Positions 39,974 to 47,583 of a stretch of DNA of 64,000 bases are shown in pieces; within the stretch, counting starts at the first letter, position 1, and the number at the start of each line of letters is the position of its first letter. The stretch spans positions 39,391-103,390 of the forward strand of contig NZ_JANQKD010000120.1 of NCBI RefSeq assembly GCF_028281305.1. Reading direction: 5' to 3'. This DNA comes from Pelagibius sp. GTDB taxonomy: Bacteria > Pseudomonadota > Alphaproteobacteria > Kiloniellales > Kiloniellaceae. Under the pieces are notes generated by a model. That model was given only the letters and a program-made list of their open reading frames with translations, did not search any database and was not told where the DNA came from. A program made the position numbers and the translations under genes.

Positions 39974-40681
39974 CTATTCGCTCAACAGCAGGCTGGCGAC
40001 GCGATCCAGGTGATCCTGCATGGCCCGGCGCGCGCCGTCGGGGTCTTTAGCGCGCACCTGTTCCAGGATGACCCGGTGCTCGCCCGCGGCGCGTTTGGCG
40101 TTGCGCGGCAGTTGCGCGCGGTCGCTGATCGCCGCGAACATCGGCCGGCGCATGCCTTCCCAAAGCTGCTGGACGATGGATTCCATCACCGAGTTGCGCG
40201 TCGCCGCCGCCAGGCGCATGTGGAACAGCAGGTCGCCGTCCTCCTGGTTGGAGATCACCTGGGTGCCGGCCTGGATGTCCCGCTCCATCTTGGCGATGGC
40301 CTCTTCCAGGCCGGCCAGCTCGGCCGTACCGGCCATGGTCGCGGCCATGGCCGCCGTCTCGCCTTCGATGATCCGCCGGGCGGAGATCAGGTCGAAAGGG
40401 CTCGGCCCGGTGTCCAGGTCCGACTGCAGCCAGAGGGAGTGCAGGCCGTTGGCGCTGGCCACGTAGGTGCCGGCGCCGGGGCGGATCTCGACGATGTTGG
40501 AAAGCTCCAGCGCGATCATCGCCTCGCGCACCACCGGGCGGCTGACGCCCAGGGTGCCGGCCAGGTCGCGTTCCGGCGGCAGCCGTTCGCCCAGGCCCCA
40601 CTCGCCCTGGCGGATCAATTCGGCCAGTTGGGCGGCGACCTGCTGATAGAGTCGCTGCGGCTCTATGGCGCGAAGCGGCAT
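39974..40681 (-). CDS. FadR-subfamily GntR regulator of uronate genes
   Basis: 235 residues: N-terminal winged helix (LPPERDLAGTLGVSRPVVREAMIALEL) and C-terminal FCD ligand domain with the metal-type residues of FadR/ExuR-like proteins. GAGGGAGG precedes ATG 40681. It heads the gntR-uxaC-dctPQM-reductase operon, and an operator-like TGGCCTGACCA lies about 100 bases upstream. It probably represses the operon until a uronate intermediate binds. Confidence 0.88.
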   Translation of the reverse strand: MPLRAIEPQRLYQQVAAQLAELIRQGEWGLGERLPPERDLAGTLGVSRPVVREAMIALELSNIVEIRPGAGTYVASANGLHSLWLQSDLDTGPSPFDLISARRIIEGETAAMAATMAGTAELAGLEEAIAKMERDIQAGTQVISNQEDGDLLFHMRLAAATRNSVMESIVQQLWEGMRRPMFAAISDRAQLPRNAKRAAGEHRVILEQVRAKDPDGARRAMQDHLDRVASLLLSE

Positions 40682-40782
40682 GGCCTCCCTCTTTGCATCC
40701 CGCCGAACCGCGTGGGTTCGGCTGTCCCGGTCTCTTGCGGACCGCTGGCGTCACTATGGCAGAGCGCGGTCAGGGGGTAAAG

Positions 40783-40793
40783 TGGCCTGACCA
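40783..40793. promoter_or_regulatory. Predicted uronate-regulator operator 1
   Basis: TGGCCTGACCA (near-palindrome, followed by AATTT) lies in the region shared by the minus-strand gntR and the plus-strand marR gene. The sequence GTGGYCWGACCAATTT recurs at 48521-48536 in front of the second uronate block, indicating a common regulator. Confidence 0.55.
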
Positions 40794-40910
40794 ATTTGGT
40801 GGATGATCGGGACGGAGAGCCGGAGGAGACCTGGGCGTCCGGGGCGGCAGCCCCTTGACAGAGGAGAGCGGATCGCTATTTAGTTAGGAGTCCAAACAAT
40901 AGAGGCTGCC

Positions 40911-41606
40911 ATGAGCCGGAACCCTTTCGACAAGGAACGCGCGATCCTCGATCAGAAGATCGGGACGGGCCTCAGCAAGCTGGGCCAGGCGATCCGCAGC
41001 CAGGCCTGGAAAGGGGCAGGCAGCCAGGGCCTGACCCCGACCCAGGGCCAGGCGCTCGCGGCGCTGGCTGCTGCGCCGGGCAACGCGGGGCTGCGTCTCG
41101 CCGAGGTGGCCGAGGCGCTGGGCGTGACCCGGCCGACCGCCAGCGAGGCCGTGACCGCCCTGGTGCGCAAAGGCCTGGTGGTGAAGCAGCCGGACCCGAC
41201 CGACAGTCGTGCTGTCGCCCTCAGCCTGACGGAGGCGGGACGCGCGCAGGCCGGCAAGGCTGCGCTCTGGCCCGACTTTCTGCATGCCGCCGTCGAGAGT
41301 CTCGAGCCGGCCGAGCGGCAGGTCTTCTATCGCGCGCTGATCAAGATGATCCGCAGCCTGCAGCAGCGCGGGCAGATCCCGGTCTCGCAGATGTGCGTCA
41401 CCTGCCGCTACTTCCGGCCGGGCGTGCATGACGACCCCGAACGTCCGCACCACTGCGCCTTTGTCGATGCCGCTTTCGGTGAGCCGGAGCTGCGCCTCGA
41501 CTGTCCCGATCACGTCGCCGCCGAAGCCGCGCTCCAGGACGAGAACTGGAGCCGTTTTCTGGAGCAGGTCGTTCCCCCCTTGAACGACCCCCAGAGCAGC
41601 CCGTAG
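40911..41606 (+). CDS. MarR-family regulator with C-terminal Cys4/His cluster
   Basis: 231 residues. The MarR winged helix occupies about residues 40-150 (LRLAEVAEALGVTRPTASEAVTALVRKGLV, then PDPTDSRAVALSLTEAG). A C-terminal extension of some 75 residues carries Cys162, Cys165, Cys182 and Cys198 with His173, His180, His181 and His201 nearby, a possible zinc or iron-sulfur site. It leads an operon with a protoglobin, a redoxin and an amidotransferase and is likely their redox- or gas-responsive regulator. It is divergent from the uronate operon. Confidence 0.82.
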   Translation: MSRNPFDKERAILDQKIGTGLSKLGQAIRSQAWKGAGSQGLTPTQGQALAALAAAPGNAGLRLAEVAEALGVTRPTASEAVTALVRKGLVVKQPDPTDSRAVALSLTEAGRAQAGKAALWPDFLHAAVESLEPAERQVFYRALIKMIRSLQQRGQIPVSQMCVTCRYFRPGVHDDPERPHHCAFVDAAFGEPELRLDCPDHVAAEAALQDENWSRFLEQVVPPLNDPQSSP

Positions 41607-41624
41607 AGCAAAAGGAGAGTCCCC

Positions 41625-42299
41625 ATGTCCGCTTTGAAAGCGGGGATCGCCGCGCTGGCGATGTCCCTGAACGTCACCGCTTTGTCTGCCGTCAGCCTGC
41701 CCGCCGCCGCGGCGGAGAGCGTTCCCGGATACACGTTTGGCAGTGCCGATTTGCCGCGCTCGCCGGTCAGCCTGGAGGACCTCGACCTCCTGAAGCAGAC
41801 CCTGCTGTTCACTGACGAGGATACGGCGCACCTGAACCTCGCCGGCGAGGTCCTGGCGGATCAGATCGAGGACGTCCTGGATGTCTGGTACGGCTATGTC
41901 GGCGCCAATCCCCATCTCATCTACTACTTCACCAACAAGGCCAGCGGCCAACCCGACATGGAATACCTCGGCCGCGTGCGCCAGCGCTTCGCCCAGTGGA
42001 TCCGCGACACCACCGCGGCCGACTACGACCAGGCCTGGCTCGATTACCAGCACGAGATCGGCCGCCGCCATCACCGCATCGGCAAGAACGAGGTGGATGC
42101 CGCGCCTTCTGTCGACCACATCCACTTCCGCTATCTGGTCGCCTTCATCTACCCGATCTCGGCAACCGTGAAGCCCTTCCTCGCCAACAAGGGCCACGAT
42201 GCCGAGACGGTGGAGAAGATGCACGCCGCCTGGACCAAAGCCGTGGTGCTGCAGACCATCCTCTGGAGCCACCCCTACATCCGCGAAGGGGACTTCTGA
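41625..42299 (+). CDS. Protoglobin with predicted signal peptide
   Basis: 224 residues, ATG 41625 after AAAAGGAG. Residues 36 onward match protoglobin end to end: EDLDLLKQTLLFTDEDTAHL, then VWYGYVGANPHLIYYF, the proximal-heme segment YQHEIGRRHHRIGKN (His149/His150) and the C-terminal WSHPYIREGDF. Protoglobins bind O2, CO and NO on heme. What is odd is the first 30 residues: a basic start, a hydrophobic stretch and an AxA-type cleavage site (LPAAAAES) make a Sec signal peptide, whereas known protoglobins are cytoplasmic. Its stop overlaps the redoxin ATG (TGATG). Confidence 0.88.
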   Translation: MSALKAGIAALAMSLNVTALSAVSLPAAAAESVPGYTFGSADLPRSPVSLEDLDLLKQTLLFTDEDTAHLNLAGEVLADQIEDVLDVWYGYVGANPHLIYYFTNKASGQPDMEYLGRVRQRFAQWIRDTTAADYDQAWLDYQHEIGRRHHRIGKNEVDAAPSVDHIHFRYLVAFIYPISATVKPFLANKGHDAETVEKMHAAWTKAVVLQTILWSHPYIREGDF

Positions 42300-42937
42300 T
42301 GGCGCCCGTGGAAACGGCTGCACCGGCGGAGAGCAATGCGGGGGCGCCACCCCCGCCTCTTTTGCCGGACTGGTCGGTGGAGCCCTGGTTCAATACGCCG
42401 CGGCCGCTCGGCCTCGCCGACTTCCGTGGCAGGGTGGTCATGCTGCACAGCTTCCAGATGCTCTGCCCCGGCTGCGTCGCCCAGGCTCTGCCGCAGGCCC
42501 AGACGGTGCAGGACGAACTGGCCGGCGACGCCCTCGCCGTGGTCGGCCTGCACACGGTCTTCGAGCATCACGATGCCATGGGACCGCCGGCCCTGGCGGC
42601 CTTTATCCATGAGTACCGGCTCACCTTTCCCATCGGCGTCGACCGCCCCCAAAAGGACAGTCCACTGCCCGAGACCATGTCCCGTTACGGCCTGCGGGGC
42701 ACCCCCAGCCTCTTGCTGGTGGACCGCCATGGCCGTTTGCGGCACCATCACTTCGGCCGGCTGGCGGATCTGCACCTGGGCGTGCTCCTCAGCCGGCTGA
42801 TTGCAGAAGACCCAAACCAGAACGAACCAGACCAGAACGGCCCAAGACGTATCGACCCACTGTCGCCGCAGACAGCGAAGTCGTCGGATTCGGTTCCGGG
42901 ATCCGCCGGCTGTGACACGGGAGTCTGTCCTTTATGA
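42299..42937 (+). CDS. TlpA/AhpC-like redoxin with CPGC motif and Cys-containing tail
   Basis: 212 residues with a thioredoxin-like fold (GRVVMLHSFQMLCPGCVAQ; Cys56 and Cys59, then RYGLRGTPSLLLVDRHGRL with the cis-Pro loop). There is no signal peptide. A low-complexity linker (DPNQNEPDQNG, with a 15-base internal duplication) leads to a C-terminal pair Cys205/Cys210 in GCDTGVCPL, which could shuttle electrons to the active site. Translationally coupled to the protoglobin and to the amidotransferase (ATGA overlap). Confidence 0.82.
   Translation: MAPVETAAPAESNAGAPPPPLLPDWSVEPWFNTPRPLGLADFRGRVVMLHSFQMLCPGCVAQALPQAQTVQDELAGDALAVVGLHTVFEHHDAMGPPALAAFIHEYRLTFPIGVDRPQKDSPLPETMSRYGLRGTPSLLLVDRHGRLRHHHFGRLADLHLGVLLSRLIAEDPNQNEPDQNGPRRIDPLSPQTAKSSDSVPGSAGCDTGVCPL
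42816..42839 (+). repeat. 15-bp in-frame duplication in the redoxin gene
   Basis: ACCAGAACG occurs at 42816-42824 and again at 42831-42839, giving PNQNE and PDQNG repeats in the linker of the redoxin. Confidence 0.6.
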
Positions 42938-43644
42938 CCAAGCTGGCGCTCGCCATTCGGCATGTTCACTTCGAAGATCTCGGATCGTTCCGCCCGGCGC
43001 TGGAAACGCTGGGCTACCGCATCGGTTACCGGGAGGCGGGGCTCGACTCCTTTGCCGATCCCGCGCTGATGGACGCCGACTTGCTGGTCGTGCTGGGCGG
43101 GCCCATCGGTGCCTACGAGGAAGCGTCCTATCCCTTTCTCAGCGACGAGATCGCGGTCATCGAAAGGCGCCTGGCCGAGCGCCGCCCGATCATCGGCATC
43201 TGCCTGGGTGCCCAGCTCATGGCCCGGGCTCTGGGTGCCCGGGTCTATCCCGGCGGCGTGAAGGAGATCGGCTACGGCCGGTTGACCTATACCCTGGAGG
43301 GCGAGCAGGTGCTGGCCCCGGTGGCGGAGGCCGGGGCCGCCGTCCTCCACTGGCATGGCGACACCTTCGATCTCCCGACCGGCGCCGTGCGCCTGGCCTC
43401 CAACACGCACTACGAAAACCAGGCCTTCGCCCTGGGCGACTATGCGCTGGCCACCCAGTTCCATATCGAGGCGACGGCGGCGGGCCTGGAGCGCTGGTTC
43501 ATCGGCCACACCCTGGAGATCGCCACGACCGAGGGCGTCGATGTGCCGGCCCTGCGCGCCCAGGCCGCCCAGGAGGGCCCGGCGCTGGAATCGGCCGCGG
43601 GCGAAACCCTGAAGCAATGGCTGCGGGTCGGCGCGCCGGTCTGA
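42934..43644 (+). CDS. Class I glutamine amidotransferase-like protein
   Basis: 236 residues with the GATase-1 nucleophile elbow GICLGAQLMA (Cys90) and the catalytic His177-x-Glu179 in QFHIEA, so the triad is complete. It is of the stand-alone GuaA-amidotransferase-like type (no synthetase domain), a group often linked to polyamine or redox metabolism. It is the last gene of the marR-protoglobin-redoxin operon and overlaps the redoxin stop. The acceptor is unknown. Confidence 0.85.
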   Translation: MTKLALAIRHVHFEDLGSFRPALETLGYRIGYREAGLDSFADPALMDADLLVVLGGPIGAYEEASYPFLSDEIAVIERRLAERRPIIGICLGAQLMARALGARVYPGGVKEIGYGRLTYTLEGEQVLAPVAEAGAAVLHWHGDTFDLPTGAVRLASNTHYENQAFALGDYALATQFHIEATAAGLERWFIGHTLEIATTEGVDVPALRAQAAQEGPALESAAGETLKQWLRVGAPV

Positions 43645-43651
43645 CCAGCCA

Positions 43652-43995
43652 CTAGGGGCGCTGCAGGGCCTCGTTCAGGATCCTGGTGATCCGGCCGTGG
43701 CCGACGATCCAGTTGGCTTCCTGCCCCTTTTGGCTTCCTGCACTGTGAAGCGGAACCCCACATACAGGCGGCCCTCCTGGTACTGCGGGGCCAGGAAGGA
43801 CATCCGGGTCGTCACGGTTTCGCCTGGAAGGACCTCTTTGACCCCCGGAAAGACATGCAGGGCGTCGGTCAGCGTGCCGTCCAGCCCGAAGTTATGGGTC
43901 GTCCGGTAGCCTGACCGGCAGGGCTGGCTCTTGCCGCCTTCTTCTGTCGCGAGAAACCGCACTTCCGCTTCGATATCCGGATCCGGGGTGCGCAA
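43652..43995 (-). pseudogene. EF-Tu domain III-like small protein, frameshifted
   Basis: The minus-strand frame from TTG 43995 reads like the third domain of EF-Tu (DIEAEVRFLATEEGGKSQP, then RSGYRTTHNFGLDG and GRLYVGFRFTVQE), a short family found alone in alphaproteobacteria. After VQEAK the frame shifts because of a 17-base duplication (TTGGCTTCCTG at 43713-43723 and again at 43730-43740) and stops at 43675. Removing 17 bases restores a normal end, ANWIVGHGRITRILNEALQRP, with a stop at 43652. It is therefore a recent frameshift, possibly reversible, rather than old decay. Confidence 0.75.
43713..43740. repeat. 17-bp-offset direct duplication causing the frameshift
   Basis: TTGGCTTCCTG is repeated 17 bases apart with CCCCTT between. 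The offset is not a multiple of three and breaks the EF-Tu-like reading frame. Confidence 0.8.
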
Positions 43996-44104
43996 GGCCT
44001 TGGATTTCCTCAGTTATGAGCTTTGGAGCATGCCATGGCGATGAGGCCGGGCGGAGCGTTTTCTTGCGCCACGGGCCTTGACTTCAGCCTCGCTTATCTT
44101 TAAA

Positions 44105-44136
44105 TGATAATAATTCGCAATTAGAATAATTCTAAA
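44105..44136 (+). promoter_or_regulatory. Iron-responsive (Irr-like) box upstream of the DUF2061 gene
   Basis: TTAGAATAATTCTAA at 44121-44135 is a perfect palindrome of the TTAGAA-N3-TTCTAA form of Irr (ICE) boxes. It is preceded by TGATAATAATTCGCAATTA, which resembles a Fur-type box. The pair lies 15-45 bases before the ATG, so a bound repressor would block expression. Match to the consensus is from memory; binding is inferred. Confidence 0.6.
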
Positions 44137-44149
44137 GAAAGGATGAGCC

Positions 44150-44386
44150 ATGACCCGGGATCTGGCAAAGACCGCCTCCTTCGCGGTTGTGCACTTCGCC
44201 GTCGGCTTCGGCGTGACCTACGCTTTGACGGGCTCGGTGGTGATTGCCACCGGCGTCGCGCTCATCGAGCCGGCGGTGAACACGGTGGCGTTCTTCTTTC
44301 ACGAGCGCGCCTGGGAGCGATGGGGCCGCCGCCCGGCCGCCCGCGCTGGGACCACAGTCTCTGGGACTGTCGCGGCAGCGGCCTAG
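44150..44386 (+). CDS. DUF2061 small membrane protein
   Basis: 78 residues, ATG 44150 after AAAGGA. DUF2061 family: two membrane helices around VVHFAVGFGVTYALTG and VVIATGVALIEPAVNTVAFFFHERAWERWG, the latter strongly conserved. Function unknown. It sits behind an Irr-like box, suggesting iron control. Confidence 0.8.
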   Translation: MTRDLAKTASFAVVHFAVGFGVTYALTGSVVIATGVALIEPAVNTVAFFFHERAWERWGRRPAARAGTTVSGTVAAAA

Positions 44387-44440
44387 AGCGGATCCGGCAA
44401 ACCCGGCGACGCCGTTCCAACACCGGCAAACAGAGCGGAC
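44384..44440. repeat. Probable decayed palindromic element
   Basis: TAGAGCGGATCCGGCAAACC followed by a diverged second half (CAGAGCGGA) resembles one arm of the TAGAGCGGAT/ATCCGCTCTA elements at 25495 and 51587. Weak match. Confidence 0.35.
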
Positions 44441-44491
44441 CTGCGTGGTCAGAGGGAAGCGCAAGCTGCCTCCCTCCGGCCACGATCCGCG

Positions 44492-44752
44492 CTAGCGCAG
44501 GCTCGAGAGGTTTGCGATCAGGGCTTGGTTCGAGCGCTCGATCTCGTCGGCGATCTTGTGCGCCATGTCCTTGTCGTGACTGCAGCAGGCAACGGCCGCC
44601 TCGCCGGACTGCTGCGCGGTTTCCCGCATCGCGTCGGCCATGGCGGCTTCGATGACCTCGGAAAGAGCCGCCTTCTGCTCTTCCGACAGCTCGGCGCCCA
44701 GAACCTTGCGCGCGGCCTGCACGGCTTCCTGTGAACGGTCCTTCAGATTCAT
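44492..44752 (-). CDS. Small hypothetical protein
   Basis: 86 residues, mostly alpha-helical and rich in Ala, Glu and Gln (LKDRSQEAVQAARKVLGAEL, ALSEVIEAAMADAMRETAQQ), with a Cys-Cys pair (VACCSHDKD). No family recognised. A GAGGTCGGGC stretch precedes the ATG. Confidence 0.55.
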   Translation of the reverse strand: MNLKDRSQEAVQAARKVLGAELSEEQKAALSEVIEAAMADAMRETAQQSGEAAVACCSHDKDMAHKIADEIERSNQALIANLSSLR

Positions 44753-44863
44753 GCCCGACCTCTTCTCCCAAAAGAAGTGTTCAGCGACCCTGGGAGGTGT
44801 TGTGCCACAGAACCCTGCGCAAGGCGACCGTCGGAAGGGCCGTGTCCTTAGAGGGCGGCCCTC

Positions 44864-45988
44864 TCACAGGACTGCCAGGGGCTCCAGGGAGAAACGCTCG
44901 GCGAGCCCGGCGAAGACCTGCCAGTTGTGGGCGTCGAGCGGGATGCCGCGGGCGCTGCGTTCGTCCTCGACCGCCCATTCCCGATCTCCGGCCGCCATCA
45001 CGCTCTCGCCTTCCAGACTCGGCTGGTTGCGCAGTGCGTCCAGATAGGCGGCCATGCGTTCCTGGTAGTCCGCAGAGGGCAGAAAGACCTCGGGCTTGAG
45101 GGCGAGGAAGAACTGGCCCATGTCCCGCGGCTTCGACCAGTCGGACTCGATCATGCTGGGGATCTCGTGGCTGAGGCGCATGCCGGTGAGGGCGGCGGAG
45201 AGGATTTCCACCAGGCCGGCGAGGCCTGCACCCTTGTAGCCGTAGGTGCTGCCGCCCAACGGCAGCAGGGCGGTTGCCGCTTCGGAATCCTGGGTGACCT
45301 TGCCCTCAGCATCGACCGCCACCTCGGCCGGCAGCCGCTGGCCGAGCGCGCGGAACTGCAGCACCCGATTGAAGGGGATCGACGAGGTCGCCATGTCCAG
45401 CAGGTAGGGACGCTGACCCGCAACAGGCGCCGCCAGGCTGATCGGATTGGTGCCGTGAAACTTGGCCTGGCCGCTGTGGGCGAAGACGGCGGAGTCGCTG
45501 TTGCAGACGCAAAGTCCCAGGCAACCGGCTTCCGCCGCGGCCAGGCTGTAAGCGCCGGCGGCGCCGAAGTGCGAGGAGTTCAGAACCGAAACGGCGCCGA
45601 CGCCGGCGTCTTCGGCCAGGCGCACGGCCTCCTCCATGGCGCGGTAGCCGGCGAAGTGGCCGAGCGCGTTGTCGGCATCCAGCACGCCGACGGCGGCGGC
45701 GCGCTTGTCGAAGCGCATCTGCGGGCGGCCCTTTACCCGTCCGCCCTCCAACACCTTCACGTAGTGCGGCAGCAGCCGCACGCCGTGGCTGTCGACCCCG
45801 CGGAGGGAGGCGCCGACCAGCGCGCGCACCGCGGCATCGGCCGAGGGCGCGTCGGCTCCGGCGCCGCGCAACACAGCGCCGACGAAGCTCTCCAGCGCTG
45901 CCGCCGCGACGCGGTGAGACGCCGTCAGGTCCTGCTGAGACTGCTCCGCCACCGTGTTGTCCAGGGTCGTGTCCGGAGCCTCACTCAC
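44864..45988 (-). CDS. Ldh-family (type 2 malate/L-lactate) dehydrogenase
   Basis: 374 residues from GTG 45988, which overlaps the uxaA stop (GTGA). Ldh_2 family: SLRGVDSHGVRLLPHYVKVL with the catalytic His, NSSHFGAAGAYSL, then GTNPISLAAPV and LDMATSSIPFNRVL. These NAD(P)-dependent enzymes oxidise 2-hydroxy acids or imino acids and lack a Rossmann fold. In the altronate dehydratase operon it may act on an aldonate or uronate-derived hydroxy acid; the exact substrate is not predictable. Confidence 0.88.
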   Translation of the reverse strand: MSEAPDTTLDNTVAEQSQQDLTASHRVAAAALESFVGAVLRGAGADAPSADAAVRALVGASLRGVDSHGVRLLPHYVKVLEGGRVKGRPQMRFDKRAAAVGVLDADNALGHFAGYRAMEEAVRLAEDAGVGAVSVLNSSHFGAAGAYSLAAAEAGCLGLCVCNSDSAVFAHSGQAKFHGTNPISLAAPVAGQRPYLLDMATSSIPFNRVLQFRALGQRLPAEVAVDAEGKVTQDSEAATALLPLGGSTYGYKGAGLAGLVEILSAALTGMRLSHEIPSMIESDWSKPRDMGQFFLALKPEVFLPSADYQERMAAYLDALRNQPSLEGESVMAAGDREWAVEDERSARGIPLDAHNWQVFAGLAERFSLEPLAVL

Positions 45989-47550
45989 ATCACCGCTCCG
46001 ATCTGCCAGGGAATGAACTCGGCATCGCCGAAGCCAAGCGCTTCGGACTTGGAGGGGGTGCCGCTGGCCACCGCCAGGATGCGCTCGAAGATCTGCTGGC
46101 CGACCTCCGCCACCGTCGCCTCGCCGTCGGCGATGCCGCCGCAGTTGATGTCCATGTCCTCCTCCATGCGCCGGTACATGGCGCTGTTGGTGGCCAGTTT
46201 GATGGAGGGCGAAGGCTTGAAGCCGAAGACCGAGCCGCGCCCGGTGGTGAAGCAGACCACGTTGGCGCCAGAGGCCACCTGGCCGGTCACAGAGCAAGGG
46301 TCGTAGCCCGGGCTGTCCATAAAGGCGAAGCCCTTGGCGGTCACCGCTTCGGCATACTTGTAGACGCCGGTCAGGTTGGTGGTGCCGCCCTTGGCCGCGG
46401 CCCCCAGGGACTTTTCCAGGATGGTGGTGAGGCCGCCGGCCTTGTTGCCGGGGGAGGGATTGTTGTTCATCTCCCCGCCGTTGCGCTTGGTGTAGTCCTC
46501 CCACCAGCGGATGCGCTCGATCAGCTTTTCGCCAACCGCGCGGTCGACGGCGCGGCGGGTCAGCAGATGTTCGGCGCCATAGATCTCCGGCGTTTCGCTG
46601 AGAATTGCCGTGCCGCCATGGCGCACCAGCAGGTCCGCCGCCGCGCCGAGGGCCGGGTTGGCGGTGATGCCGGAGTAGCCGTCCGAGCCGCCGCACTGCA
46701 GGGCGAGGGTCAGTTCGCTGGCCGGCACCGTCTCGCGGCGCGCGGCGTTGGCGGCGGGCAGCATGGCCGTGATGCGCGCGATGGCCTCGTCCACCGTGCG
46801 CCTTGTGCCGCCGCTCTGCTGAATGGTGAGGGTCTGGAAGTTTTCGCCCTGCGTCAGCCCGTAAGCGTCCAGCAGGAAGGGGATCTGGTTCACCTCGCAA
46901 CCGAGACCCACCATCAGCACCCCGGCGAAGTTGGGGTGGCGCGCATAGCCCCAGAGCGTACGCTGCAGCGCCTCGTAGCCGTCGCCGCTGTCGGCCATGC
47001 CGCAGCCGGTGGAGTGCACGAAGGCGGCGACCCCGTCGACGTTCGGATAGTCGTCCAGGATGCCGGTCTTGTTGAAGGCCTCGGCAATGTAGCGCGCCAC
47101 GGTCGCCGAGCAGTTCACCGACGTGAGGATGCCGATGTAGTTGCGCGTGCCCGCGCGCCCGTCGGCGCGGCGGTAGCCCTGGAAGGTTGCGCGCTGATCC
47201 TCGGGGAAGAAGTCGGTCGCCTTGGCCGCCTCGCAGAAGGCGTAGTCGCGCTCGAAATCGCCCATGGAGCAGTTGTGCACATGCACGTGCTCGCCGGCTG
47301 CGATCGGCTTGGCGGCAAAGCCGATGACCTGATCGTACTTCACAATCGCCGCGCCCTTTTCGATGGCGCGGACGGCAAGCTTATGCCCGGTGGGGATGCG
47401 GTTGATGGTGGTGACACCTTCGCCCGGCACCTCCGTGCGCTCCAGGATGTCGGCGCGGCTCACCACCACGTTGTCCTTGGGGCTGAGCCGGATGGTCAGG
47501 CCGGCTGCCTGTCCTCTGGCGGTCTCGCCGCCGTGGTCCGGTGCTGTCAT
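45985..47550 (-). CDS. uxaA: Altronate dehydratase UxaA (full-length, SAF plus catalytic domain)
   Basis: 521 residues: an N-terminal SAF domain (RLSPKDNVVVSRADILERTE, then VHVHNCSMGDFERDY) joined to the altronate/galactarate dehydratase domain (GYRRADGRAGTRNYIGILTS, VHSTGCGM, LQCGGSDGYSGITANP, FMDSPGYDPCSVTGQVASGAN). It dehydrates D-altronate to 2-keto-3-deoxygluconate. Galactarate dehydratase is similar, but UxaC elsewhere in the window favours altronate. It follows gntR by 33 bases. Confidence 0.9.
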   Translation of the reverse strand: MTAPDHGGETARGQAAGLTIRLSPKDNVVVSRADILERTEVPGEGVTTINRIPTGHKLAVRAIEKGAAIVKYDQVIGFAAKPIAAGEHVHVHNCSMGDFERDYAFCEAAKATDFFPEDQRATFQGYRRADGRAGTRNYIGILTSVNCSATVARYIAEAFNKTGILDDYPNVDGVAAFVHSTGCGMADSGDGYEALQRTLWGYARHPNFAGVLMVGLGCEVNQIPFLLDAYGLTQGENFQTLTIQQSGGTRRTVDEAIARITAMLPAANAARRETVPASELTLALQCGGSDGYSGITANPALGAAADLLVRHGGTAILSETPEIYGAEHLLTRRAVDRAVGEKLIERIRWWEDYTKRNGGEMNNNPSPGNKAGGLTTILEKSLGAAAKGGTTNLTGVYKYAEAVTAKGFAFMDSPGYDPCSVTGQVASGANVVCFTTGRGSVFGFKPSPSIKLATNSAMYRRMEEDMDINCGGIADGEATVAEVGQQIFERILAVASGTPSKSEALGFGDAEFIPWQIGAVM

Positions 47551-47583
47551 GGCTTTGACTCTGTGTCCTGTGTGTTTCGGTTT

